From Bacillota bacterium (GTDB lineage Bacteria; Bacillota; Dehalobacteriia; UBA4068), in NCBI GenBank assembly GCA_024679955.1, contig JAILCQ010000007.1, forward strand, positions 1 through 60,226: a stretch of DNA of 60,226 nucleotides, given 5' to 3'. The translations under genes were made by a program, and so were the position numbers. The notes under the pieces were generated by a model. The model was not told where the DNA came from. It saw nothing but the letters and a program-made list of their open reading frames with translations, and made no database searches. Each line of letters opens with the position of its first letter. Positions within the stretch are counted from its first letter, which is position 1. Shown here piece after piece: positions 27,966 through 37,517 of the stretch.

Positions 27966-28582
27966 CAAAGTGCATGGCTTTATGCGCTATAGGCAAGCCT
28001 GTCATTTTCCTCTGCCTTCTGTTGGCGGCAGCCATGCTGCTGACAGATTGCGCTTTCGGTTCTGAAAACGCAACGCGTCCCTGGGACGAAGCAAACGCTT
28101 CGGTGGATGTGATCCTGCCGGAAGCCTTCTCTGAGGACGGGGATCATAAAGCCTCTGCCGCAGATCGTGGGGAAAACGGCAATACGGAAGGAGGCGTCGC
28201 CATGATCTACGCCTATGTGAACCACCGGGTCCTTACGATACTTCCGGCAGACAATTCCTCCGCCGCAGCGCTTATAGAATTGCTGAAAGCCGGCGATGTG
28301 ACAATAGAAATGCATGATTACGGCAGCTTTGAAAAGGTAGGTCCCCTTGGCGCCTACCTCCCCCAGAATGACGGGCCAATCACCACGGAGCCGGGGGATG
28401 TGATTCTTTATCAGGGCAACCAGATCACGATCTATTATGACGTAAACAGCTGGAGCTTCACACGGCTGGGAAAGGTGCAGGGTCTGACGCAGGCAGAGCT
28501 GAAAGATATCCTCGGTGACGGAAACGCCACTGTCACCTTTTCCTTGTTGGCAGAACAGCAGGAAACAAAAAGCAATAGATAG
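27962..28582 (+). CDS. Cyclophilin-like domain protein, probably exported
   Basis: The 206-residue reading has an N-terminal hydrophobic segment (IFLCLLLAAAMLLTDCAF) that could be a lipoprotein or export signal, though aspartate before the cysteine is unusual. A C-terminal cyclophilin-like domain follows (AALIELLKAGDVTIEMHDYG, then PGDVILYQGNQITIYYD). This domain class is common beside flavodoxins in gut and sediment Bacillota. A second in-frame ATG at 28201 has a strong GAAGGAGG site and would give only the domain, so two forms are possible. No catalytic role is established. Confidence 0.78.
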   Translation: MTKCMALCAIGKPVIFLCLLLAAAMLLTDCAFGSENATRPWDEANASVDVILPEAFSEDGDHKASAADRGENGNTEGGVAMIYAYVNHRVLTILPADNSSAAALIELLKAGDVTIEMHDYGSFEKVGPLGAYLPQNDGPITTEPGDVILYQGNQITIYYDVNSWSFTRLGKVQGLTQAELKDILGDGNATVTFSLLAEQQETKSNR

Positions 28583-28671
28583 CTTGTTGGATATGCAGCC
28601 TTGGCGCTTTTAAGCGAACGCCGGAAAGCCAGAGTGGCAAACAAATGCTGTTGAAAAAGAACCAAAAAAAA

Positions 28672-28709
28672 CAGGAAATGGCATGTCTGGAAGATCATGG
28701 CATTTCCTG
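28672..28709 (-). terminator. Terminator for leftward transcription (tgt)
   Basis: A 14-bp stem with one mismatch (28672-28685 against 28696-28709) is followed, on the minus strand, by eight T residues. It lies 200 bases past the tgt stop. Confidence 0.7.
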
Positions 28710-28827
28710 AAACGATAAAACTGGCTTATGCGCCCCGGCCGGAAAGCGACGCCTCCTTGGAAATCCTCCTTTGCCTGCCTGGTTTTTGCATATAGTGTTC
28801 TCTATCCGCCCTTTTTCGATAGACTTT

Positions 28828-28879
28828 CGCCGGTTTGCCTGTTTTCACCGTTGATGAGACAGACAAACCGGCGTTTTTT
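28828..28879 (+). terminator. Terminator for rightward transcription (cyclophilin-like cassette)
   Basis: CGCCGGTTTG-C-CTGT (28828-28842) pairs with ACAG-A-CAAACCGGCG (28859-28873), followed by six T residues. It lies 246 bases past the cassette stop, so the 28583-28912 gap is essentially two crossed 3' ends and holds no gene I can support. Confidence 0.75.
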
Positions 28880-28912
28880 ATCCGAAAATAGAGTAACGGC
28901 TGCGGATCGGGA

Positions 28913-30025
<1,113 letters not shown>

Positions 30026-30084
30026 TCACTCCTTACCCGCATTATGCCGGGAAATTTGCCGCCCGGCGGCCGCCTGCGCCGAAG

Positions 30085-32616
30085 CTACGCGGTTTCAATG
30101 CTTTCGGCGTCGTGCAGATTCAGCATAGCCACCGCCTGCTCCCGCATTTTGTATTTGAGTATCTTCCCCGCCGCGTTCATGGGGAAGTCGTCCACAAAGA
30201 CAACGTAACGTGGGGTCTTATGTTTGGCCATATGGCTGCGCACATATTCCTTTATCTCGTCTTCGCTGGCCGTTTCCCCCTCTTTCAGGATGATGCAGGC
30301 CATGATCTCTTCCCCATACTGTTTATCCGGCACGCCGATGACCTGTACGTCGGATACTTTGGGATGGGTATAGATGAAATCCTCGATTTCCTTGGGATAA
30401 ATGTTCTCGCCGCCGCGAATGATCATATCTTTGATGCGGCCGGTGATCTTATAGTTGCCGTTTTCATCTTTGCGGGCCAAATCCCCGGTATGCAGCCAAC
30501 CGTCTTCGTCGATGGCGGCGGCAGTGGCCGCGGGCATTTTATAATAGCCTTTCATGATATTATAGCCCTTGGCCACAAATTCCCCGTCCACATTGGGCGG
30601 CAGATCTTCGCCGGTCTCCGGATCCACGATCTTGCAGGTGACGCCGAATATATCGCCGCCTACCGTATTCACCCGCACATCGATGGAATCGGTGGTTTTG
30701 CTCATGGAACAGGCGGGAGAAGCCTCGGTCTGCCCATAGGTGATACAGATCTCCGTCATGTTCATTTTTTCGATCACGTCTTTCATCACCTTGATGGGAC
30801 AAGGGCTGCCGGCCATGATGCCGGTGCGCATATGGCTGAAATCGGTACTGGGGAACAGCTCGTGATTGAGCATGGCGATAAACATGGTGGGCACGCCGTG
30901 GAAAGCCGTGATTTTCTCCTGATTGATGCATTGCAGGCTGATCCCGGGAGAAAAAGCGGGGATCGGACACATGGTGGTGCCATGGGTCATCGACGCCGTC
31001 ATGGCCAAAACCATGCCGAAGCAGTGGAACATGGGCACCTGTATCATCATTTTGTCGGCGGTGGACAAATCCATGCAGTCGCCGATGGCTTTGCCGTTGT
31101 TGACCACATTGTAATGGGTGAGCATGACCCCTTTGGGAAAGCCGGTGGTGCCGGAGGTGTATTGCATATTGCAGACGTCCCGGTTGTCCACCATGGCCGC
31201 CCGGCGGTAAACCTCCTCTACCGGTACTTTTTCCGCCAGAGCGATGGCCTCGTCCCAGGTGTAGCAGCCCGGTTGTTTGGAGTCTACGGTGATGATATTG
31301 CGCAGGAAAGGCAATCTTTTGATATGCAGCGGCTTGCCCGGCTGGGCCTCCGCCAATTCCGGACACAGCTCGTTGATAATGGACACATAGTCGGAATCCT
31401 TGTAGCCGTCGATCATCACCAGGGTATGGGTATCCGATTGGCGCAGCAGGTATTCGGCCTCGTGTATTTTATACGCCGTATTGACGGTGACCAAAACCGC
31501 GCCGATTTTCGTGGTAGCCCAAAAGGTGATGAACCAAGCCGGCACATTGGTGGCCCAAATGGCCACATGAGAACCGGGCCGGACGCCCATGGCGATCAAG
31601 CTGCGGGCGAAGGTATCCACGTCGTCCCGGAATTCCTCATAGGTGCGGGTATAATCCAAAGTTGTATAACGGAAGGCATACTGGTCGGGGAATTCGTCCA
31701 CCATCCGGTCCAAAACCTGGGGAAAGGTCAGGTCGATCAAGTGCTCCTTGGGCCATACGTACTGTCCCGTTCCCGCCCGGCTCAGGTACAGCTTGGAGCC
31801 TTTGCCGCCAATGGCCACATATTGGCTCATATAATTGGCGTAATGGGGAAAGACAATGCCCGCGTCGCTCAGATCCGGGGCGTAGCTTTTCAGCCACTCA
31901 AACGTGATATAGCCGTCGTAATTGATGGAACGCAAAGCCAGCATGATATCGGGGATGGGGATATCGCCCTCGCCCATCATCTTATACTTGACGCTGCCGT
32001 TTTCCATAACGGAATCCTTGATATGGATGTATTTGATGAACGCGCCCAAATTGTTCAGCGTTTCATCCGGCGTCTCATCGTGGAAGCGCACCGGATGATG
32101 CACGTCCCACAAGGCGGCCACCGCGTCGCTGCCGGCCTGGGTCAGCACCTGGGCCAATCTGGCGGTGTCGCAATAGGCGCCGCTGGTCTCCAGCAAGAGG
32201 ATCACGTCCCGTTCTTCCGCATAGGGGATCGTTTGCCGCAGATAGTCCAAAACCACTTGATCGTCCACTTCTTCCATGGGCTTGGCTTTGGGCTCGCAAA
32301 GCAGCCGGATATAGGGCGTGCCCAATTTGGCCGCCAAATCGATGTATTCTTTGATTTCCGCGATGGTTTCCGGCATATTCTCTTTTTTGTTCAGGCAGCA
32401 GCCGGAAGACAGGCAAGGAATCTCCAAATGCAGTTTTTTCAGCGTGGCGATGGTTTGCGGCAAATATTTATCCTGAAAAGGTTTGGCGTGGACGGAAAAG
32501 ACGCTGTCGCCCAAACCTCTCAGTTCTATGCCGGAAAAACCAAAGTCTTTCGCCATAGAATATATATCCGACCAATCAAAGTCGGGACAACCCAGAGTAG
32601 AAAAAGCCAATTTCAT
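30085..32616 (-). CDS. Fusion of sugar-isomerase-like TIM barrel with acyl-CoA synthetase-like AMP-binding domain
   Basis: This 843-residue product has two domains. Residues 1-~280 form a xylose-isomerase-like/AP-endonuclease-2 TIM barrel (KLAFSTLGCPDFDWSD, ELRGLGD, LLLETSGAYCDTARL, WDVHHP, YIHIKDS, EGDIPIPDI). From about residue 300 comes a full adenylate-forming ligase: YTSGTTGFPKGVMLTHYNVV, YGQTEASP, GWLHTGDLARKD, KDMIIRGGENIYPKEIE and the C-terminal lysine in NAAGKILKYKM. Such ligases activate acids as acyl-AMP then acyl-CoA. The ATG at 32616 has GCAGGAGG upstream and excludes an N-terminal extension. Expression appears controlled by a T-box leader. The substrate is unknown. Confidence 0.9.
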   Translation of the reverse strand: MKLAFSTLGCPDFDWSDIYSMAKDFGFSGIELRGLGDSVFSVHAKPFQDKYLPQTIATLKKLHLEIPCLSSGCCLNKKENMPETIAEIKEYIDLAAKLGTPYIRLLCEPKAKPMEEVDDQVVLDYLRQTIPYAEERDVILLLETSGAYCDTARLAQVLTQAGSDAVAALWDVHHPVRFHDETPDETLNNLGAFIKYIHIKDSVMENGSVKYKMMGEGDIPIPDIMLALRSINYDGYITFEWLKSYAPDLSDAGIVFPHYANYMSQYVAIGGKGSKLYLSRAGTGQYVWPKEHLIDLTFPQVLDRMVDEFPDQYAFRYTTLDYTRTYEEFRDDVDTFARSLIAMGVRPGSHVAIWATNVPAWFITFWATTKIGAVLVTVNTAYKIHEAEYLLRQSDTHTLVMIDGYKDSDYVSIINELCPELAEAQPGKPLHIKRLPFLRNIITVDSKQPGCYTWDEAIALAEKVPVEEVYRRAAMVDNRDVCNMQYTSGTTGFPKGVMLTHYNVVNNGKAIGDCMDLSTADKMMIQVPMFHCFGMVLAMTASMTHGTTMCPIPAFSPGISLQCINQEKITAFHGVPTMFIAMLNHELFPSTDFSHMRTGIMAGSPCPIKVMKDVIEKMNMTEICITYGQTEASPACSMSKTTDSIDVRVNTVGGDIFGVTCKIVDPETGEDLPPNVDGEFVAKGYNIMKGYYKMPAATAAAIDEDGWLHTGDLARKDENGNYKITGRIKDMIIRGGENIYPKEIEDFIYTHPKVSDVQVIGVPDKQYGEEIMACIILKEGETASEDEIKEYVRSHMAKHKTPRYVVFVDDFPMNAAGKILKYKMREQAVAMLNLHDAESIETA

Positions 32617-32664
32617 ACATAATCCTCCTGCTTCTTTATATCGTATGCTTTTTACATACGCAAT

Positions 32665-32955
32665 ATAAAAACGCTTTCGTCTCTTGGGCCAAGAGACGAA
32701 AGCGTCGCTTCCGCGGTACCACTCTTGTTGGTATGCGCACATACCCTCTTAAAGCATCCATTAATGCCTTCCATTGATCACGGGAGGAACCCCGTCCGGG
32801 CTTACTGACACCTTTCAGCCCGGCCGCTCCAGGGCGAGCGTAAATCATGTTTGGGACTGCCTCGCACCTACCGGCAGCTCTCTGCGCCGCAACACATAAT
32901 CTTTTTTCCCTATCTCAGCGTTTAGACGATATGAAGTTGTTCATACATGGTAAGG
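32665..32955 (-). promoter_or_regulatory. T-box leader (tRNA-sensing riboswitch)
   Basis: Read leftward, the leader has a Stem I region with the typical GAGCTGCCGGTAGGTG apical part and a GCCCTGGAGC end. A Stem III-like hairpin follows, then the T-box core AGAGTGGTACCGCGGAAGC (antiterminator; TGGTACCGCGG at 32711-32721). A perfect 15-bp terminator (32671-32685 with 32691-32705) followed by TTTTTATA completes it. The gene start is 49 bases beyond. T-boxes respond to uncharged tRNA. The specifier codon lies in the segment before GCTCGCCCTGG, but I could not assign it. Confidence 0.93.
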
Positions 32956-32984
32956 ACTATATCATGGTTTTCAGCCGTTGTCAA
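32956..32984 (-). promoter_or_regulatory. Promoter of the T-box transcript
   Basis: TTGACA and TATAGT lie 17 bases apart on the minus strand. The -35 element overlaps the stop codon of the upstream symporter gene. Confidence 0.85.
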
Positions 32985-34564
32985 GAGTAAATATTCTTTT
33001 TCGCAGTCTCGCCGGCAAAGTCCTGCCATTTTTTATTTTTAAACGTAAGCGAGCTCTTTTGCGGCACCATGACCACTTCTTCATAGCTGGAGAACAAGCC
33101 TTCCGTATATTCTTTGTCCACGGGTTTGGTGATCAGGGTGACCAAGGGCACCACGATCAGGCCCAAAATCATGGCCAAAGCGCCGGCATTGATCGGCGAC
33201 TGGATGAATTTGAAGAAAATGTTGCCTACGGTCAAGGCGACGCCGGTAAAGAAGCTGGCCCAAACGGCGGCCTTGCTGACGCGGCGCCAATATAAGCCGT
33301 AGAGGAAAGGCGCCAAAAACGAACCGGCCATCGCGCCCCAGGATATACCCATCAACTGTGCAATAAAGGTAGGCGGATTCAGGGCCAAAGCCACGGAAAT
33401 GCCGATGAAGAAAACGATCAAAAGGCGCATGATCAGCATCTGCCGTTTCTCGTCCATATTTTTCATGAAAGTGCCCTTCAGGAAATCCAGCGTCAGGGTG
33501 GAACTGGAGGTCAACACCAAAGAGGACAAGGTGGACATGGAGGCGGACAGCACCAATACCACGACGATGCCCAGAAGGATATCCGGCAAGGTGGAAAGCA
33601 TATTGGGGATGACGCCGTCGTAGATCACAGCCCCGTCCTGGGCCCGCACGGCCGGGCTGTCGAACAAACGGCCGAAGCCGCCCAGATAATAGCTGCCGCC
33701 GGCCACGACAAAAGCGAAAGCGGTGGAAACGATCGTCCCGGTATTGATGGTTTTTTCGCTTTTGATCGTATAGAATTTATGCACCATTTGCGGCAAGCCC
33801 CAGGTGCCCAGAGATGTGAGGATGATCACGCCCAGCAAATTCACGGGATCCGGACCGAAAAACGAGGTATAGGCGCCGGCCTGGCCCAATGTAGGCGCGG
33901 TCTCGCTGGGGAATTCAGCAAGCTTTTGCACCGCCGTATAGAATCCGCCCTGGCCGTTCAGCACGGCGGTGATCACGGCGACGATGCCGAAAAGCATAAT
34001 GATGCCCTGAATAAAATCGTTGATGGCTGTGGCCATGTAGCCGCCTAAGATCACATAAGCGCCGGTCAAGACGGCCATGGCGATCACGCAGGCGGTATAC
34101 GGGATATCAAAAGCCATACCGAAAAGACGGGACAAACCGTTGTATACAGACGCGGTATAGGGGATCATAAAAACAAAGATGATGGCCGACGCCACGATTT
34201 TCAAGGAATGGCTTTGGTATCTTTTGCCGAAAAAGTCCGGCATGGTGGCGGCGGATAAATGATTGGTCATGATGCGGGTGCGGCGGCCCAAAAGCACCCA
34301 GGCCAAAAGGCTGCCGATCAAGGCGTTGCCGATGCCGATCCAGGTGGAAGCCAAACCGTATTTCCAGCCGAACTGTCCGGCATAGCCCACAAAGACCACA
34401 GCGGAAAAATACGAGGTACCGTAAGCGAAAGCAGTGAGCCAGGGACCCACGTTGCGGCCGCCCAAAACAAAACCGGCGACGCTTAAGGCATGCCTGCGGG
34501 AATACAGGCCCACGCCCAGCATCACGCCGAAAAAGAGTATTACCAAAAGGATTTTGATCGTCAC
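32981..34564 (-). CDS. Sodium:solute symporter (SSS family)
   Basis: The ~527-residue protein has about 13 hydrophobic helices and SSS signatures: GGRNVGPWLTAFAYGTSYFS near residue 40, GGYMATAINDFIQGIIMLFG near 195, and the region MSTLSSLVLTSSSTLTLDF. Members import sugars, amino acids, carboxylates or vitamins with sodium; the substrate is not evident. I choose the GTG at 34564, which has a GGGAGGT site; an in-frame ATG at 34591 has none. A long leader with its own promoter and a short reading frame precedes it. Confidence 0.9.
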   Translation of the reverse strand: MTIKILLVILFFGVMLGVGLYSRRHALSVAGFVLGGRNVGPWLTAFAYGTSYFSAVVFVGYAGQFGWKYGLASTWIGIGNALIGSLLAWVLLGRRTRIMTNHLSAATMPDFFGKRYQSHSLKIVASAIIFVFMIPYTASVYNGLSRLFGMAFDIPYTACVIAMAVLTGAYVILGGYMATAINDFIQGIIMLFGIVAVITAVLNGQGGFYTAVQKLAEFPSETAPTLGQAGAYTSFFGPDPVNLLGVIILTSLGTWGLPQMVHKFYTIKSEKTINTGTIVSTAFAFVVAGGSYYLGGFGRLFDSPAVRAQDGAVIYDGVIPNMLSTLPDILLGIVVVLVLSASMSTLSSLVLTSSSTLTLDFLKGTFMKNMDEKRQMLIMRLLIVFFIGISVALALNPPTFIAQLMGISWGAMAGSFLAPFLYGLYWRRVSKAAVWASFFTGVALTVGNIFFKFIQSPINAGALAMILGLIVVPLVTLITKPVDKEYTEGLFSSYEEVVMVPQKSSLTFKNKKWQDFAGETAKKNIYS

Positions 34565-34609
34565 GTTCTTTACCTCCCAAGGAATCTGCAAAATTGCGCC
34601 TACAGGCGC

Positions 34610-34729
34610 TTACGATATTACAGCCGGCTGCTTATTCCCGGGCGGGCAATAAAAAAACAGACCGCCGGCGCTCATGGCAAGGTAATCCTTACCGGCCCGG
34701 TTTGGCCCATGACAAAAAAGACTATGCAT
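34610..34729 (-). CDS. 39-residue leader ORF upstream of the symporter
   Basis: An ATG with a very strong GGAAGGAGGGG site opens a 39-codon frame (starting MHSLFCHGPNRAGKDYLAMS) that stops 45 bases before the symporter GTG. Its DNA is full of self-complementary blocks (GGTAAGG/CCTTGCC, GCCGG/CCGGC) and contains a seven-T run mid-frame. It could be a leader peptide or only the loop of a regulatory RNA. No family recognised. Confidence 0.4.
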   Translation of the reverse strand: MHSLFCHGPNRAGKDYLAMSAGGLFFYCPPGNKQPAVIS

Positions 34730-34814
34730 GATACCCCTCCTTCCGTACTACGCAAAAAAAATAAATAACCGTCTTACCGTTTTACCGTGCCTTCCGGCAC
34801 AACCTACGGGGATT

Positions 34815-34843
34815 ACTATAGCAAAAAAATCATCCGTTGTCAA
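34815..34843 (-). promoter_or_regulatory. Promoter of the symporter leader
   Basis: TTGACA and TATAGT with a 17-base spacer on the minus strand, about 250 bases upstream of the symporter start. The transcript begins with a GTGCC/GGCAC hairpin. Confidence 0.8.
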
Positions 34844-34912
34844 AACTTTTATCGCTGCAAAAAAAAGTTAAAATTGTTTGACAAATCCCCCGAAAAAACC
34901 AGCCCTCTCCGC

Positions 34913-35824
34913 TCAGCTTTCCCCCGGAAGCGAAGTCTTTTTATTCGGGATCTGCGCCAGGATGATCGCGGCAAACATCAAAACGCAGCCCAACACTTCC
35001 CGTCCGCTCATGGCTTGCTGCAAAAACAGCCAGCCGACGATGGCGGCGAATACCGCTTCCAGACTGAGCAACAAAGAAGATACCGTGGGATCGTTGTTCT
35101 TTTGTCCCAGGATCTGCAGGGTGTAGGCCACGGCGCAGGAAAGGATGCCGGAATACAGCAAGGGCCAGGCGGCGGCCAAGATCCCGGATAAATCCGGCCG
35201 TTCCCAGAGCAGCATGGGCACGCTGCTTAAGGCGGCGCATACGAACAATTGCAGGCAGGACATCTGCACGCCGTCCGTTTGCGGCGCAAAGCGGTCGATC
35301 AGCAGGATATGCCCCGTATAGCACAGGGCGCAAAGCAAAACCAAAACGTCCCCTTTGTTTACGGATATGCTTTCATTCATGCATAAAAAATAAATACCGG
35401 CCAGGGCCACCGGCACGGCGATACACAAGAATTTGCTTGGCTTTTTACCGGAAAGCCAAGCCACGGCAGGCACAAAGACTATGTACAGCGTGGTGATAAA
35501 ACCGGTTTTCCCCACTGTGGTATAGGCGATGCCGGCTTGCTGGAACAGGGTGGCCACGCATAATGCCGCGCCGCACAGGGTACCGGAAAGCAGCAGGCTG
35601 CGGCGGCCGGCGCTTTTCCCACCGGCTTCGGCTTCCGGCTTCCGGCCTTTGCCCAGCAGGGATATGCAGGGCAAAAGGAACAGCCCGCCCAGCAGGCTGC
35701 GGATCGCCACATAGGTAAAAGGCCCAATATAACGGGTGCAGAGGCTTTGCGCCACAAAACCGCAACCCCAAATCAGGCTGGCCAGCAATAGCAGTATATT
35801 CTTTTGCCAATGTGTTTTTTCCAT
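34913..35824 (-). CDS. EamA/DMT-family transporter
   Basis: This 303-residue membrane protein has ten predicted helices in two EamA repeats. The N-terminal WGCGFVAQSLCTRYIGPFTY and the C-terminal DPTVSSLLLSLEAVFAAIVG with LGCVLMFAAIILAQ are typical. Drug/metabolite transporters usually export amino acids or small metabolites, and the substrate cannot be predicted. It sits downstream of glnA but is separated from it by a terminator. The cluster of charged residues after helix 2 (KGRKPEAEAGGKSAGRRS) is a cytoplasmic loop. Confidence 0.88.
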   Translation of the reverse strand: MEKTHWQKNILLLLASLIWGCGFVAQSLCTRYIGPFTYVAIRSLLGGLFLLPCISLLGKGRKPEAEAGGKSAGRRSLLLSGTLCGAALCVATLFQQAGIAYTTVGKTGFITTLYIVFVPAVAWLSGKKPSKFLCIAVPVALAGIYFLCMNESISVNKGDVLVLLCALCYTGHILLIDRFAPQTDGVQMSCLQLFVCAALSSVPMLLWERPDLSGILAAAWPLLYSGILSCAVAYTLQILGQKNNDPTVSSLLLSLEAVFAAIVGWLFLQQAMSGREVLGCVLMFAAIILAQIPNKKTSLPGES

Positions 35825-35897
35825 ACATGACCACTCTACGCTTCCGGAAAAGGAGTGTTGCCTTCGCCTTCTTTCGCTTCGGCATATACAGGCAGAA

Positions 35898-35954
35898 AAC
35901 GGGGATTGGCAGTAAGCCGCGGCAAAAACAGGCCTCGCTCCTCCAATCCCCGTT
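35898..35954 (-). terminator. Terminator after glnA
   Basis: AACGGGGATTGG (35898-35909) pairs perfectly with CCAATCCCCGTT (35943-35954), followed by TTTTC on the minus strand. Confidence 0.75.
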
Positions 35955-35991
35955 GTGGCGGCATATACCCGGTCAAAACCGGCGACGCCGC

Positions 35992-37422
35992 TTATAAATC
36001 ATAGTAATGGGCAAATTCTGCCGGATGCGGGATGGTATTGATGGCGGAGGCTTCCGCCCGTTTGTTCTTCAGCAGGATATCCAGCAAAGCCTGGGGGAAA
36101 ACGCCGCCGGCCAGCAGATAGTCATGATCCTCTACCAGCGCGTCCAAAGCTTCGTCCAAAGTTTTGGGCAAGGAAGTCAAGCGGGCTTTTTCCTCATCCG
36201 GCAAGGTGAACAGATTCATATCATAGGGTCCCCAGCCGTTGGCATGAGGATCGATGCGGTTTTTGATCCCGTCCAGGCCCGCCATTAAAATGGCGGAATA
36301 AGCGTAATAGGGATTGCAGGTGGCGTCCGGATTGCGCAATTCGAAGCGCTTGGTCTCCGGAGATTTGGCATACGCGGGAATACGGATGACCGCGCTGCGG
36401 TTGGAGGTGGCGTAGCCGATGGTGACCGGCGCTTCATATCCCGGCACCAAACGTTTGAAAGAGTTGGTGGAGGGATTGGTGATGGCGCACAGGGAGCGGG
36501 CATGTTTCAGCAGGCCGCCCATGAACCAATGGGCCGTTTCGCTTAAGCCGGAATAGCCTTTGGGATCATAGAACAAAGGTTTGCCGTCTTTCAGCAGCAG
36601 CATGTGTACGTGCATGCCGTTGCCGGCTTCGCCGAAAATCGGTTTGGGCATGAAGGTCGCGGTTTTGCCGTTGGCCACCGCCGCGTTCTTCACCACATAT
36701 TTGACGATCATGGTTTGATCGGCCATTTCCAGCATATCGCCTAATTCCGTTTCGATTTCCACCTGGCCGGGGCCGCCTACTTCATGATGATGGTATTTGA
36801 CGTTCACGCCCCATTCTTCCAGCATCAGGCAGATCTGGCTGCGCAGGTCAAAGGTGATGTCCTGGGGCGCGGCCACATGATAACCGCTTTTCAGCGGTAC
36901 CTGATAGCCTTTATTGGCCGCGTCCGTATCGCCGGTGTTCCAGAAAGCCTGGGCGGTGTCCACTTCATAAGAAACTTTATTGGGCATGGCCTGGTAGTTC
37001 ACCCGGTCGAACAGATGGAATTCGAATTCGGGGCCGATGATCATGCGATCCGCAATGCCCTGCTCCTGCATATACTGAATGGCGCGGACGGCCACGTTGC
37101 GGGGATACTGATCGAAAGGCCGGTTATTGGGCTGATCGATGATGCAGACGTCGCCGGTCATGGTCAACGTGGGCGTGGACAAGAACGGATCCACCGTAGC
37201 GGTTTCCAAATTGGGGATAAACACCATATCGCTTTTTTCCACCGGCGCAAAGCCGTAATTGGAGCCGTCGAAGCCGATACCGTATACCAGGGTATCTTCG
37301 GTGAGCCTTTGATACGGAATGGTGATATGCCGCCAACGGCCGTCGATATCGATCATTTTAAAATCGATCATTTTGATGCCGTTTTCCCGGCAATAATTTA
37401 AAACATCCTGTACCTGACGCAA
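35992..37422 (-). CDS. glnA: Glutamine synthetase, type I
   Basis: The ~476-residue enzyme shows GFDGSNYGFAPVEKSDM, GPEFEFHLFD, AGNGMHVHMLL, NPSTNSFKRLVPGYEAP and SAVIRIPAYAKSPETKRFELR. These are the metal-, ATP- and glutamate-binding signatures of GSI. It makes glutamine from glutamate and ammonia. The TTG at 37422 is preferred because GGGAGGG lies 7 bases upstream; a TTG at 37449 lacks a site. The C-terminal regulatory Tyr of adenylylated GS is not evident, suggesting the Gram-positive alpha subtype. No glnR is adjacent. Confidence 0.95.
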   Translation of the reverse strand: MRQVQDVLNYCRENGIKMIDFKMIDIDGRWRHITIPYQRLTEDTLVYGIGFDGSNYGFAPVEKSDMVFIPNLETATVDPFLSTPTLTMTGDVCIIDQPNNRPFDQYPRNVAVRAIQYMQEQGIADRMIIGPEFEFHLFDRVNYQAMPNKVSYEVDTAQAFWNTGDTDAANKGYQVPLKSGYHVAAPQDITFDLRSQICLMLEEWGVNVKYHHHEVGGPGQVEIETELGDMLEMADQTMIVKYVVKNAAVANGKTATFMPKPIFGEAGNGMHVHMLLLKDGKPLFYDPKGYSGLSETAHWFMGGLLKHARSLCAITNPSTNSFKRLVPGYEAPVTIGYATSNRSAVIRIPAYAKSPETKRFELRNPDATCNPYYAYSAILMAGLDGIKNRIDPHANGWGPYDMNLFTLPDEEKARLTSLPKTLDEALDALVEDHDYLLAGGVFPQALLDILLKNKRAEASAINTIPHPAEFAHYYDL

Positions 37423-37482
37423 AACAATTCCCTCCCAGTATAATTCCAAGTGTGTAGCATATATGTAATTGGCTGAATTTAA

Positions 37483-37511
37483 TAATAATCTTTCAGGATT
37501 CTTTTTGTCAA
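37483..37511 (-). promoter_or_regulatory. glnA promoter
   Basis: TTGACA and TTATTA with a 17-base spacer on the minus strand, about 60 bases before the glnA TTG. Confidence 0.65.
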
Positions 37512-37517
37512 TCCTTA

